Assembly: GCA_017960905.1 (NCBI GenBank)
Contig: JAGCYH010000013.1
Location: 1 to 48,841, forward strand
DNA from: Bacteroidales bacterium
GTDB lineage: Bacteria > Bacteroidota > Bacteroidia > Bacteroidales > Marinilabiliaceae
DNA length: 48,841 bases
Reading direction: 5' to 3'
The notes beneath the pieces are model-generated. The model made no database searches and had not been told where the DNA came from. It saw only the letters and a list, made by a program, of their open reading frames with translations. Every line of letters starts with the position of its first letter. The stretch's first letter is position 1. Shown one piece after another: positions 6,324 to 14,349 of this stretch. A program made the translations under genes and the position numbers.

Positions 6324-9173
6324 TCAATGCTTTGCTTGCTGTTTGAGTTCTTCTTTAAGATATTTTGCGGTATAGCTTTTGGTGTTTTTGACTATCTCTT
6401 CGGGCGTGCCCTGCGCCACTATCGTGCCGCCGTTGCGCCCGCCTTCGGGGCCCATGTCGATAATGTAGTCCGACATTTTTATCACGTCGAGGTTGTGCTC
6501 GATGACGATTACCGTGTTGCCCTTGTCGACAATTCGGTTGATGACGTCCATCAGAATGCGGATGTCTTCGAAATGCAGGCCAGTGGTGGGTTCGTCGAGC
6601 AGATATACGGTGCGTCCGGTGTCTTTTTTGGCTAGTTCGGCAGCGAGTTTAACTCGCTGGCTCTCGCCGCCCGAAAGCGTCGTAGATGGCTGTCCGAGAG
6701 TTATATAGCCCAGTCCGACATTCTGCAGAGTGCGCAGTTTCTGGTAGATGTTCGGAATATGTTCGAAGAATTCTGCGGCCATGTTGATGGTCATTTGCAG
6801 AATGTCGCCAATCGACTTGCCTTTGTATTTCACTTCGAGCGTCTCGCGGTTGTAGCGTTTGCCGCGGCAATCGGGGCATTCGACCATCACGTCGGGCAGC
6901 AGGTTCATCTCGATGACCTGCACGCCGGCGCCTTTACACGTCTCGCAGCGCCCGCCGGCTACGTTGAACGAGAATCGGCCTATCTTGTAGTTTCTGATTT
7001 TCGCTTCGGGCGTTTCGGCGAAGAGCTTGCGAATGTCGTCAAGCAGACTTGTGTAAGTGGCTGGATTAGAGCGCGGTGTGCGCCCAATTGGTGCTTGGTC
7101 GACGGCTACCACTTTGTCGATGTTCTCCAGTCCTTCGATGCCCGAGTAGGGCATCGGATCTTTCACCGCGTTGTATATTTCGCGGTTGAGAATGGGGTAG
7201 AGCGTTTCGTTTATAAGAGTCGATTTGCCGCTTCCCGATACGCCTGTGAGGCATATCAGAGTGCCCAGAGGCAGTGTTACGTCGATGTTTTTCAGGTTGT
7301 TGCCGCGACAGCCGAAGAGCTTCAGGAATTTGCCGTTGCCCTTGCGTCGTTGCGCGGGTATTTCGATGCGTTTCTTGTCGTTGAGGTATTGCGCTGTGAG
7401 AGAGTCGGTTCGGAGCACTTCGGCAGGTGTGCCTTGTGCCACTACATATCCCCCGCGCCGTCCGGCGCCGGGGCCTATATCTATCAGATAATCAGACTGT
7501 AGCATCATCTCTTTGTCGTGCTCTACCACGATGACGCTGTTGCCAATGTCGCGCAATTGTTTTAGCGACGTTATAAGTCGCTGATTATCACGCTGATGTA
7601 GTCCGATGCTCGGCTCGTCGAGAATGTAGAGCACATTGACGAGTTGCGAGCCTATTTGCGTAGCCAAGCGAATGCGCTGGCTCTCGCCGCCCGAGAGTGT
7701 CGCCGCGCTGCGGTTCATCGACAGATAGTCGAGACCAACGTCGAGCAGTATTCCCAGTCGGCTTCTGATCTCCTTAATTATCTCAGTAGCAATAGCTTTC
7801 TGCTTGTCGGAAAGATGGTCTTCGATGTTGGTGAGCCACTCGTTAAGTTCGCCCATGTCCATTTCGGCCACCTGACCTATGTTTTTGCCGTTGATGAGAA
7901 AATGCAGGGCTTCGCGGTGCAGGCGCAGACCGTTGCATTCGGGACAGACAATTTCGCGCTCGAATTGTCCGACCCATTTTTTCTCTTTCAGCGATGTTGT
8001 ATTGTCCTGAATATCATTAATATAGCTTATGATGCCATTGTACGAAGGGAAGAAATTTCCCGACAGGCCCGACTCGTTGCGCAGTTGCAGGCGTTCGGTA
8101 GTTCCGTAGAGAATGGTGTCGATGGCCTCTTCGGGGAATTCGTCGAGCGGTGTTTTCAGCGTAACGTCGTATTTTTCAGCGATAGCGTCTAACTGTGCGA
8201 AAATGAGCGTATTGCGGTATTTACCGATAGGTTCAATGCCACCGTCGAATATGCTAAGCGACTTGTCGGGGATAATCTTGTCGATGTCGATTTGCGTGAG
8301 TGAGCCGAGGCCTTTGCACTTGGGGCAAGCGCCTTGCGGCGAGTTGAACGAGAAGGTGTGCGGCGCTGGTTCGGCATACGAGAGGCCGGTCGTGGGGCAC
8401 ATCAGGTTGCGGCTGAAGTAGCGCATTTTGCCGTCTTCGGCATCGACGACGCTCATGACGCCCTTACCGGAGGTAAGGGCCAGGTCGATAGACTGTCTAA
8501 GTCGCTTGTCGTCAACGTTTTCGACGCGCATTTTGTCGATGACGAGCTCAATGAAATGCACTTTGTATCGGTCGAGTTTGAGTCCGTGTACCACTTCGCG
8601 AATCTCGCCGTCGATGCGTGCATAGAGATAGCCGCGTTTGCGTATTTGCTCGAAGAGCTCTTTGTAGTGTCCCTTTCGGCCTTTGACGATAGGCGAGAGC
8701 AGGTAAACCTTGCGGTTGCTGTAGTTGTCGCAAATAAGCTGGGCAATCTGCTCATCGGTGTATTTCACCATCAGTTCGCCGGTTTCGTACGAGTAAGCGT
8801 CGGCGGCGCGGGCGTAGAGCAGTCGGAAGAAGTCGTAGAGCTCTGTGATGGTGCCTACCGTCGAGCGCGGGTTTTTGTTCGTAGTCTTCTGTTCGATGGA
8901 TATTACAGGGCTTAGCCCTGTAATCTTGTCGACGTCGGGGCGTTCGGTGCCGCCGAGGAACTGGCGAGCGTAGGCCGAGAACGTCTCAATGTAGCGCCGT
9001 TGTCCTTCGGCGTATATGGTGTCGAACGCCAGCGACGATTTGCCGCTGCCGCTCATGCCTGTAATCACGACAAGTTTGTTGCGCGGAATGCTTATGTCGA
9101 TGTTTTTAAGGTTATGCTCTCGCGCGCCCCATATCTCAATGTTCTCTCCGTTTTCTATCTGTCCGTTGTCCAT
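6324..9173 (-). CDS. uvrA: Excinuclease ABC subunit A
   Basis: UvrA recognises bulky DNA damage and loads UvrB in nucleotide excision repair. Length 949 aa is normal. Two ABC ATPase modules are visible: Walker A GMSGSGKSS near residue 40 with a later signature LSGGESQRIRLA and LDEPSIGLH, and Walker A GVSGSGKST near residue 640 with LSGGESQRVKLA and LDEPTTGLH. Zinc-binding cysteine pairs include CPKCKGLG, CPECNG, CETCKG and CPDCRGK. The stop overlaps the start region of the phosphatase-like gene, and the RDD gene ends 21 nt upstream. It lies third in the operon from der. Confidence 0.98.
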   Translation of the reverse strand: MDNGQIENGENIEIWGAREHNLKNIDISIPRNKLVVITGMSGSGKSSLAFDTIYAEGQRRYIETFSAYARQFLGGTERPDVDKITGLSPVISIEQKTTNKNPRSTVGTITELYDFFRLLYARAADAYSYETGELMVKYTDEQIAQLICDNYSNRKVYLLSPIVKGRKGHYKELFEQIRKRGYLYARIDGEIREVVHGLKLDRYKVHFIELVIDKMRVENVDDKRLRQSIDLALTSGKGVMSVVDAEDGKMRYFSRNLMCPTTGLSYAEPAPHTFSFNSPQGACPKCKGLGSLTQIDIDKIIPDKSLSIFDGGIEPIGKYRNTLIFAQLDAIAEKYDVTLKTPLDEFPEEAIDTILYGTTERLQLRNESGLSGNFFPSYNGIISYINDIQDNTTSLKEKKWVGQFEREIVCPECNGLRLHREALHFLINGKNIGQVAEMDMGELNEWLTNIEDHLSDKQKAIATEIIKEIRSRLGILLDVGLDYLSMNRSAATLSGGESQRIRLATQIGSQLVNVLYILDEPSIGLHQRDNQRLITSLKQLRDIGNSVIVVEHDKEMMLQSDYLIDIGPGAGRRGGYVVAQGTPAEVLRTDSLTAQYLNDKKRIEIPAQRRKGNGKFLKLFGCRGNNLKNIDVTLPLGTLICLTGVSGSGKSTLINETLYPILNREIYNAVKDPMPYSGIEGLENIDKVVAVDQAPIGRTPRSNPATYTSLLDDIRKLFAETPEAKIRNYKIGRFSFNVAGGRCETCKGAGVQVIEMNLLPDVMVECPDCRGKRYNRETLEVKYKGKSIGDILQMTINMAAEFFEHIPNIYQKLRTLQNVGLGYITLGQPSTTLSGGESQRVKLAAELAKKDTGRTVYLLDEPTTGLHFEDIRILMDVINRIVDKGNTVIVIEHNLDVIKMSDYIIDMGPEGGRNGGTIVAQGTPEEIVKNTKSYTAKYLKEELKQQAKH
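8902..8924. repeat. Intragenic inverted repeat in uvrA
   Basis: ATTACAGGGCT and AGCCCTGTAAT around one base: 11-bp perfect arms over the conserved codons for ITGLSPVIS. A further one, GCCCTTACC/GGTAAGGGC, is at 8460-8480. Confidence 0.95.
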
Positions 9174-9194
9174 GTCGTAAATTGCTGTATATCA

Positions 9195-9560
9195 CTATTT
9201 TTCGACTTTTGTCGAAGTCCATTCGTCGGCCAGTCTGACGCCTGTTTTCAGGAAATAATAAATATCCACGAGGTTGAGAATCGGGATAACAATAATCAGA
9301 TTGCGAACGATAGTTTTGCGCCAGAAGTGCCGTACGGGCTGGTCGTCGGCATCTTTCACCTTGAGTCCGTAGATAGATTTGCCGAAACTGCTCGCGCCGC
9401 CGAAAGGCAGCGCGTCTTTGAGGAAGAAGTATAATGCACTGATAATGAAACCTATGCGCGGGAAAATGGCTATCGTGGCACAGATGACAATGTCGATGAG
9501 GAACGCCACTTCGCGTTCGAGCCATTTCTTAGTGAACATATTTTCAATCAGTTGACCCAT
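9195..9560 (-). CDS. RDD family membrane protein
   Basis: Small membrane protein of 121 aa. Features of the RDD family are present: EREVAFLIDIVI in the first membrane segment, SFGKSIYGLKV in the loop, RKTIVRN, and a last membrane segment with PILNLVDIYYF. Two or three membrane segments are predicted by eye (about residues 17-46 and 83-105). The function is unknown; some RDD proteins have been proposed as ion exchangers. It sits 15 nt after der and 21 nt before uvrA, so it is cotranscribed with both. Confidence 0.8.
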   Translation of the reverse strand: MGQLIENMFTKKWLEREVAFLIDIVICATIAIFPRIGFIISALYFFLKDALPFGGASSFGKSIYGLKVKDADDQPVRHFWRKTIVRNLIIVIPILNLVDIYYFLKTGVRLADEWTSTKVEK

Positions 9561-9575
9561 TGCTTCTGTCCGCTG

Positions 9576-10883
9576 TTATTTTTTTCTGAAAACGATGTTT
9601 ATAGGCACGCCAGTAAACTTCCAATTATCGCGTATCTTATTCTCTAAGAATCGTTTATACGGTTCTTTGATATACTGCGGCAGGTTGCAGAAGAACGCGA
9701 AAGTGGGAGTGGTGCTTGGCAGCTGCGTTATGTACTTGATTTTGATGAACTTGCCTTTGGTCGAAGGTGGCGGGAAGTTCTCAATCATAGGCAGCAGCGT
9801 GTCGTTGAGAGCCGAGGTGCTCACTTTGCGCTTGCGGTTTTCGTACACGGCGTTGGCCTCTTCGACGGCCTGGTGTATGCGCTGTTTGTTGATTACCGAG
9901 GTGAAGATGATGGGCACATCGGTGTAGGGTGCTATCTGGTTTCGTATCTCGGTCTCCCATTTCTTCGTTGTCTTGCTGTCTTTTTCTATCAAATCCCACT
10001 TGTTGACGAGAATCACTACGCCTTTGTTGTTTTTCTCAATAAGGCCGAAGATTTTCTTGTCCTGAGTTTCGAAACCGCGGGTGGCGTCGAGCATCAGAAT
10101 GCACACGTCCGACTCCTCAATGGCTCTTACAGAGCGCATTACGGAGTAGAACTCGACATCTTCCTTCACCTTGGTCTTCTTGCGCAGACCGGCGGTATCG
10201 ACGAGGTAGAAGTCCATGCCGAATTTGTTGTATCGGGTGAAAATAGAGTCGCGTGTAGTGCCGGCAATATCGGTAACGATATTACGCTCTTCGCCGATGA
10301 AAGCGTTGATAATGGACGACTTACCCACGTTTGGTCGGCCTACGATGGTGAATTTCGGCAGCGTGTCGTCGATATCGCTTTTGGCGTCTTTGGGCAGATA
10401 CTCGAGCACTTTGTCGAGCAAATCGCCTGTGCCACTGCCACTTATCGACGAGATAGGGAAGAGGTCTTTCAGACCGAATTTGTAGAACACGTGAATGTCG
10501 GCCATGCGTTCGCCGTTGTCAACTTTGTTGACAACGACAATGACGGGTTTCTTGGTGCGTCGGAGCATGTCGGCCACGGCTTCGTCGTAGTCGGTGATGC
10601 CCGTGAGGGCATCTACGACGAAGAGAATGACAGCCGCCTCGTCGATGGCCAGTTTCACCTGTTTGCGTATCTCTTCCTCGAAAATGTCGTCGGAGTTTGA
10701 AGCGTAGCCGCCCGTGTCGATAATTGAGAACTCAAGTCCGTTCCAGAACACCTTGCCGTACTGTCGGTCGCGCGTTACGCCCGACATCTCATCTACAATG
10801 GCTTTGCGGCTCTGTGTCAGTCGGTTGAACAATGTCGATTTTCCCACATTTGGGCGGCCTACTATAGCTACAATATTTCCCAT
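9576..10883 (-). CDS. der: Ribosome biogenesis GTPase Der (EngA)
   Basis: Double-GTPase protein of 435 aa acting in 50S subunit maturation. G domain 1 has [14 protein letters not shown] and NKVD; G domain 2 has [14 protein letters not shown] and NKWD; a C-terminal KH-like domain follows (about residues 350-435). All key motifs are intact. It is the first gene of a six-gene minus-strand operon and has a well-formed promoter at 10918-10948. The G4 motif of domain 1 lies inside a 10-bp-arm inverted repeat (10514-10536). Confidence 0.98.
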   Translation of the reverse strand: MGNIVAIVGRPNVGKSTLFNRLTQSRKAIVDEMSGVTRDRQYGKVFWNGLEFSIIDTGGYASNSDDIFEEEIRKQVKLAIDEAAVILFVVDALTGITDYDEAVADMLRRTKKPVIVVVNKVDNGERMADIHVFYKFGLKDLFPISSISGSGTGDLLDKVLEYLPKDAKSDIDDTLPKFTIVGRPNVGKSSIINAFIGEERNIVTDIAGTTRDSIFTRYNKFGMDFYLVDTAGLRKKTKVKEDVEFYSVMRSVRAIEESDVCILMLDATRGFETQDKKIFGLIEKNNKGVVILVNKWDLIEKDSKTTKKWETEIRNQIAPYTDVPIIFTSVINKQRIHQAVEEANAVYENRKRKVSTSALNDTLLPMIENFPPPSTKGKFIKIKYITQLPSTTPTFAFFCNLPQYIKEPYKRFLENKIRDNWKFTGVPINIVFRKK

Positions 10884-10917
10884 CTGTCTTGTATATTTTT
10901 CGTTTCTAAAAAGCCCG

Positions 10918-10948
10918 CAAATGTAGTCATTTTTCGCCTAAAATACAA
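10918..10948 (-). promoter_or_regulatory. Promoter of the der operon
   Basis: On the minus strand TTG (10948-10946) and TACATTTG (10925-10918) are 20 nt apart, matching the Bacteroidota -33/-7 pattern. Transcription would begin near 10912, giving a leader of about 30 nt before der. Confidence 0.75.
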
Positions 10949-10953
10949 TAGTA

Positions 10954-10988
10954 GAGTAAAGAGTAAAGTGTAATGTGTAAAGAGTAAT
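10954..10988. repeat. Degenerate heptamer tandem repeat
   Basis: Five head-to-tail heptamers of the form GAGTAAA, GAGTAAA, GTGTAAT, GTGTAAA, GAGTAAT. It lies in the 255-nt gap between der and the FGE-like gene, next to the palindromic repeat at 11005. No coding potential is seen here. Confidence 0.75.
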
Positions 10989-11004
10989 GGTAAAGTAGTT
11001 GGTA

Positions 11005-11054
11005 GAGACGGTGCATGCACCGTCTCATAATAGTTTCATGCACCGTCTCATAAT
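11005..11054. repeat. REP-like palindrome with partial second copy
   Basis: A perfect 22-bp palindrome (arms GAGACGGTGCA and TGCACCGTCTC, 11005-11026) is followed by a direct repeat of its right half plus flank: CATGCACCGTCTCATAAT occurs at 11014-11031 and 11037-11054. It resembles dispersed intergenic palindromes that I recall from other Bacteroidales genomes. Downstream, TATTTTTG at 11120-11127 looks like a -7 box but lies only 11 nt from the next start and has no -33 partner. Confidence 0.7.
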
Positions 11055-11138
11055 TAACAAATTACCCAAATTTTCGCAAAAAACCGTGTTCAAAACAATC
11101 CAATATCCCCAAACATTCATATTTTTGCAAAAAATAAG

Positions 11139-12773
11139 ATGAATAAAAAAATGAAACGCACATCATTATTCTTTGTGTTGCTTTTAGCAACCATCACCGC
11201 CTCGGCGCAAAGCGCTGCGGGCAAAGAGGTACAACTGCCCGAAGGCTGGAGCTACGTGAAAGCCGATGATGGTATAGTAACGTTGCAATACACTGGCACC
11301 AAGCGCGTTAAGAACGTGAAGGTGAATTATTATCCGGGCAAAGTATACACTGTTAACGGTGTATCGTTCTATATGATAGATGTTCAAGGAGGCACATTCA
11401 AAATGGGCGCGCAAAATACAGATCCAGATGGCGACAATTACGATGCCGATGCCGACAATGATGAGAGTCCTGTTCACGAAGTAACCCTCAGCTCGTTCAG
11501 CATAGGTGAAACCGAGGTTACACAGGCGTTGTGGAACGCCGTGATGGGTAGTAATCCGAGTTACTTTAAGAACGAAAGCAACCCAGTAGAGGATGTCTCG
11601 TGGAGCAAAGTACAGACATTTATTACGAAACTCAACGAACTTACCGGCGAGACATTCCGTTTGCCTACAGAGGCAGAGTGGGAGTATGCCGCCCGTGGCG
11701 GCAAGAAGAGCAAAGGTTATAAATACGCAGGCAGTAACACTATAGGCGATGTGGCGTGGTACAAAGATAATTCAGCAGTAAATACAACAAAACAGACTCA
11801 TGCAGTAGCTACTAAAACACCCAATGAGCTAGGCCTATACGACATGAGTGGCAATGTGTTAGATTGGTGCAGCGAGAGTTATGGAGAATACAGTAATAAT
11901 GTGCAGACAAATCCACAAGGTTCTACTCCTGGCTATAATGATAATACTATACTTCGTGGCGGGGACTATGATATGTCTGAGGCAAACTGCCGTGTGACGT
12001 GTCGCATATTTGCTATGAGAGATTATGGCATGCGTCGCATCGGTTTTCGCCTTGCCCTTTCCAAGAGTACCTTCACTGTTAATGGAGTGTCGTTCAATAT
12101 GAAATACGTAGAGGGCGGCACATTCAAGATGGGCGCGCAAAAAACAAATTCAAGTGGCGACAATTACGATGCTGAGGCTGAAAATGACGAAAAACCAGTT
12201 CACGAAGTAACACTCAGCTCGTACAATATAGGCGAAACAGAGGTAACACAGGCACTATGGAAGGCTGTTATGGGGGCCGACAACAATCCGAGTAAATCCA
12301 AGAACGATAGCTATCCTGTGGAGCAGGTTTCGTGGAACGATGTGCAGACCTTTATCACAAAGCTGAATGAACTTACCGGCGAGACCTTCCGCCTGCCTAC
12401 AGAGGCGGAGTGGGAGTATGCCGCCCGTGGAGGCAAGAAGAGCGAAGGCTACAAGTACGCTGGCAGCAATAATTTAGACGATGTTGCGTGGTTCAAGAGC
12501 AATTCAAATTCAATTAATACAGTAGCTATGAAACAACCTAACGAACTGGGTCTGTATGACATGATCGGTAACGCTTCTGAGTGGTGTTTTGACTGGTATG
12601 GAGTCTATAGCAGTGCGACACAAACAAATCCCACAGGCGCTCCAACAGGCTCTAATCACGTTAATCGTGGTGGTTGCTGGGGAAGCCCTGCGGCGTGCAG
12701 CCGTGTTTCATTTCGCCGTAGCCACACGCCCGAGTACAATGATGACCGCCTCGGCTTCCGCCTTGCGTACTAA
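11139..12773 (+). CDS. Secreted protein with two tandem FGE-sulfatase (SUMF1-like) domains
   Basis: Signal peptide SLFFVLLLATITASAQ, a short beta region (residues 25-68), then two formylglycine-generating-enzyme-like domains (about 70-308 and 312-544). Each has GGTFKMGAQ, GETEVTQALW, RLPTEAEWEYAARGG, NELGLYDM and GFRLA. The two copies are strongly alike and start 726 nt apart (11349 and 12075), so they arose by internal duplication. True FGE uses a Cys pair: here domain 1 keeps only one (RGGDYDMSEANC) and domain 2 one (RGGCWGSPAAC at a shifted position), so sulfatase activation is doubtful. Many Bacteroidota members are likely ligand-binding or structural. The next gene starts at or just after the stop. 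Confidence 0.85.
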   Translation: MNKKMKRTSLFFVLLLATITASAQSAAGKEVQLPEGWSYVKADDGIVTLQYTGTKRVKNVKVNYYPGKVYTVNGVSFYMIDVQGGTFKMGAQNTDPDGDNYDADADNDESPVHEVTLSSFSIGETEVTQALWNAVMGSNPSYFKNESNPVEDVSWSKVQTFITKLNELTGETFRLPTEAEWEYAARGGKKSKGYKYAGSNTIGDVAWYKDNSAVNTTKQTHAVATKTPNELGLYDMSGNVLDWCSESYGEYSNNVQTNPQGSTPGYNDNTILRGGDYDMSEANCRVTCRIFAMRDYGMRRIGFRLALSKSTFTVNGVSFNMKYVEGGTFKMGAQKTNSSGDNYDAEAENDEKPVHEVTLSSYNIGETEVTQALWKAVMGADNNPSKSKNDSYPVEQVSWNDVQTFITKLNELTGETFRLPTEAEWEYAARGGKKSEGYKYAGSNNLDDVAWFKSNSNSINTVAMKQPNELGLYDMIGNASEWCFDWYGVYSSATQTNPTGAPTGSNHVNRGGCWGSPAACSRVSFRRSHTPEYNDDRLGFRLAY

Positions 12774-12820
12774 TGAATAACGGATTACGAAAAGCAGTTG
12801 GTGGAAAAAACATTCTATTT

Positions 12821-14110
12821 ATGATAAAGCAGATTATTCTGGCAATTTTGGCATTGATGCCGTATGTGGCTAAGGCACAGCAGATTGAGTATTTCAACGA
12901 CCTGATGCCCGACATGTACAACTTCGCCATTTACGAGCCGAAAGGTTACGACCCGGTGAAAAGTACTGATATGCCGGTAGTTATGTTTCTGCACGGACGA
13001 AGCATGAGCATCGGTTTGGGCGGATACCGATATGGCTCCATCACATCTATAGAGCGAGGAAACGACATTCTGCAAGGTCAGCCGGCGCTCATAGTAGAGC
13101 CCAACGCCAAGGCTGGCGAAGGATGGGGTTCGGTGAAACTGCACAAGGTGTATGAGTTTCTGAAGGCACACTACGCCTTCGACCACAACCGTTTCTACGT
13201 CATAGGCATGAGCATGGGCGGCTGGGGAACGCTCAACTACGCCAACAAATACCCCGATGAGGTGGCGGCCTGTGTTGGCATAGGCGGAGGCTGCGACGCC
13301 AAGACGCCTTGCGGCCTCAACCAACTGCCAACGTGGATTATTCACGCTGCCGACGATGAGACGACATCGGTAACCAACTCCGACCGCGTGGTGGAGGCAA
13401 TGAAAAAATGTGGCGACACTAAACTGCTCAAATACAGCCGTTTGGCAGAAGGCGGGCACAGCCTTATCTATTACTTCGACTATTGGAACCTCTACCAGTG
13501 GCTTTTCAAGCATAGCTTGAAAAACCGCCGGTTCGACACGAGTGTCGATTTCGTGGCCGACCCGCAGTACCGCACCAACGAACAGCGCTACTGGCTTGGC
13601 GGCGACGGCTACGAAGAGCATATAGCAATAACGCAGAGCGAGCTGGCACGCATCAAAGCACGCACGCCAAATTCGGCGTCGGGCAGCGCCAGCTTGGCTG
13701 CCGCTACCACAACGCCTGTGGCGCAAACACCGACTACCGCCGCCGTAAACAGCTCAGCCTCAACTGCTAACAAAACGTCGGCTGACAAGTCGTCGGCGAC
13801 ATCGGCCACAAAAACATCGACCTCGACAGCCACGGCCAAGACCAACACAACGACCACGCAGAGCGTGTCGTTCGACCAGCTCGAAGCCATGGTGAGAGCG
13901 CGCTTGGCCGAGATGCGGCAAGCCGAAGCAGACGCTAACGCGGCTGCTTCGAAGGCAAAAGCTAACGTTTACATTGCCAAAAAAGGCGATACGCTGAAGA
14001 AAATCGCTAAGAATCACGGACTTACACTCAATCAGTTGCGCGAGATAAACGGTTATCCGAAGAACAAGAAAAAGGTTGAGCCCGGCGAAGAGGTGAGGAT
14101 AAAACAATGA
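12821..14110 (+). CDS. Secreted alpha/beta-hydrolase esterase with C-terminal LysM domain
   Basis: I chose ATG 12821 because it gives a clean signal peptide (MIKQIILAILALMPYVAKAQ); an in-frame ATG at 12773 overlapping the previous stop would add 16 residues. The hydrolase domain has VVMFLHG, the nucleophile elbow GMSMGG (Ser), a likely Asp in HAADDET and a likely His in EGGHSLIYYF, like secreted feruloyl or acetyl esterases. A Ser/Thr/Ala-rich linker follows (near residues 270-350), then a LysM domain (VYIAKKGDTLKKIAKNHGLT to the end) that should hold the enzyme on peptidoglycan. With GH10 next to it, removal of xylan side groups is plausible but not shown. Confidence 0.8.
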   Translation: MIKQIILAILALMPYVAKAQQIEYFNDLMPDMYNFAIYEPKGYDPVKSTDMPVVMFLHGRSMSIGLGGYRYGSITSIERGNDILQGQPALIVEPNAKAGEGWGSVKLHKVYEFLKAHYAFDHNRFYVIGMSMGGWGTLNYANKYPDEVAACVGIGGGCDAKTPCGLNQLPTWIIHAADDETTSVTNSDRVVEAMKKCGDTKLLKYSRLAEGGHSLIYYFDYWNLYQWLFKHSLKNRRFDTSVDFVADPQYRTNEQRYWLGGDGYEEHIAITQSELARIKARTPNSASGSASLAAATTTPVAQTPTTAAVNSSASTANKTSADKSSATSATKTSTSTATAKTNTTTTQSVSFDQLEAMVRARLAEMRQAEADANAAASKAKANVYIAKKGDTLKKIAKNHGLTLNQLREINGYPKNKKKVEPGEEVRIKQ

Positions 14111-14288
14111 TGCGCCGCCCTTCGGTGGCGCATAAATTGTTACAGACATGTTACATTCATTTTGCCCACCGAAACGGACAAAGTGAAAAATGTAACGTTG
14201 CTATTGTTTTGATATAGAGCTGTTTAATACTTGTGATAATGCAAAAACAGGCATTTTTCGGTTTGTTTCGCACGCCTTGGCGTGCGAA
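14110..14288 (+). other. Structured intergenic region with three stem-loops
   Basis: Between the esterase and the GH10 gene there are three stem-loops. At 14110-14133 ATGCGCC pairs with GGCGCAT over the esterase stop codon. At 14150-14196 GTTACATT pairs with AATGTAAC, and an inner CATTTTG pairs with CAAA and GTG across a 3-nt bulge. At 14267-14288 TTCGCACGCC pairs with GGCGTGCGAA around a 2-nt loop. None has a good U tract. They may mark the end of the esterase transcript and the leader of GH10. No ORF is credible here. Confidence 0.5.
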
Positions 14289-14349
14289 CGAAACCACACA
14301 CTACAACGTAAAAAAGCACGTTATGAATAATAATAAAACAGAATAACTT

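Noticed and set aside
10954..10988. CRISPR or minisatellite coding repeat
   Set aside because: Units are 7 bp, degenerate and in a non-coding gap.
11120..11127. TATTTTTG as promoter of the FGE-like gene
   Set aside because: It lies 11 nt from the start codon and has no -33 partner, so a usable leader is unlikely.
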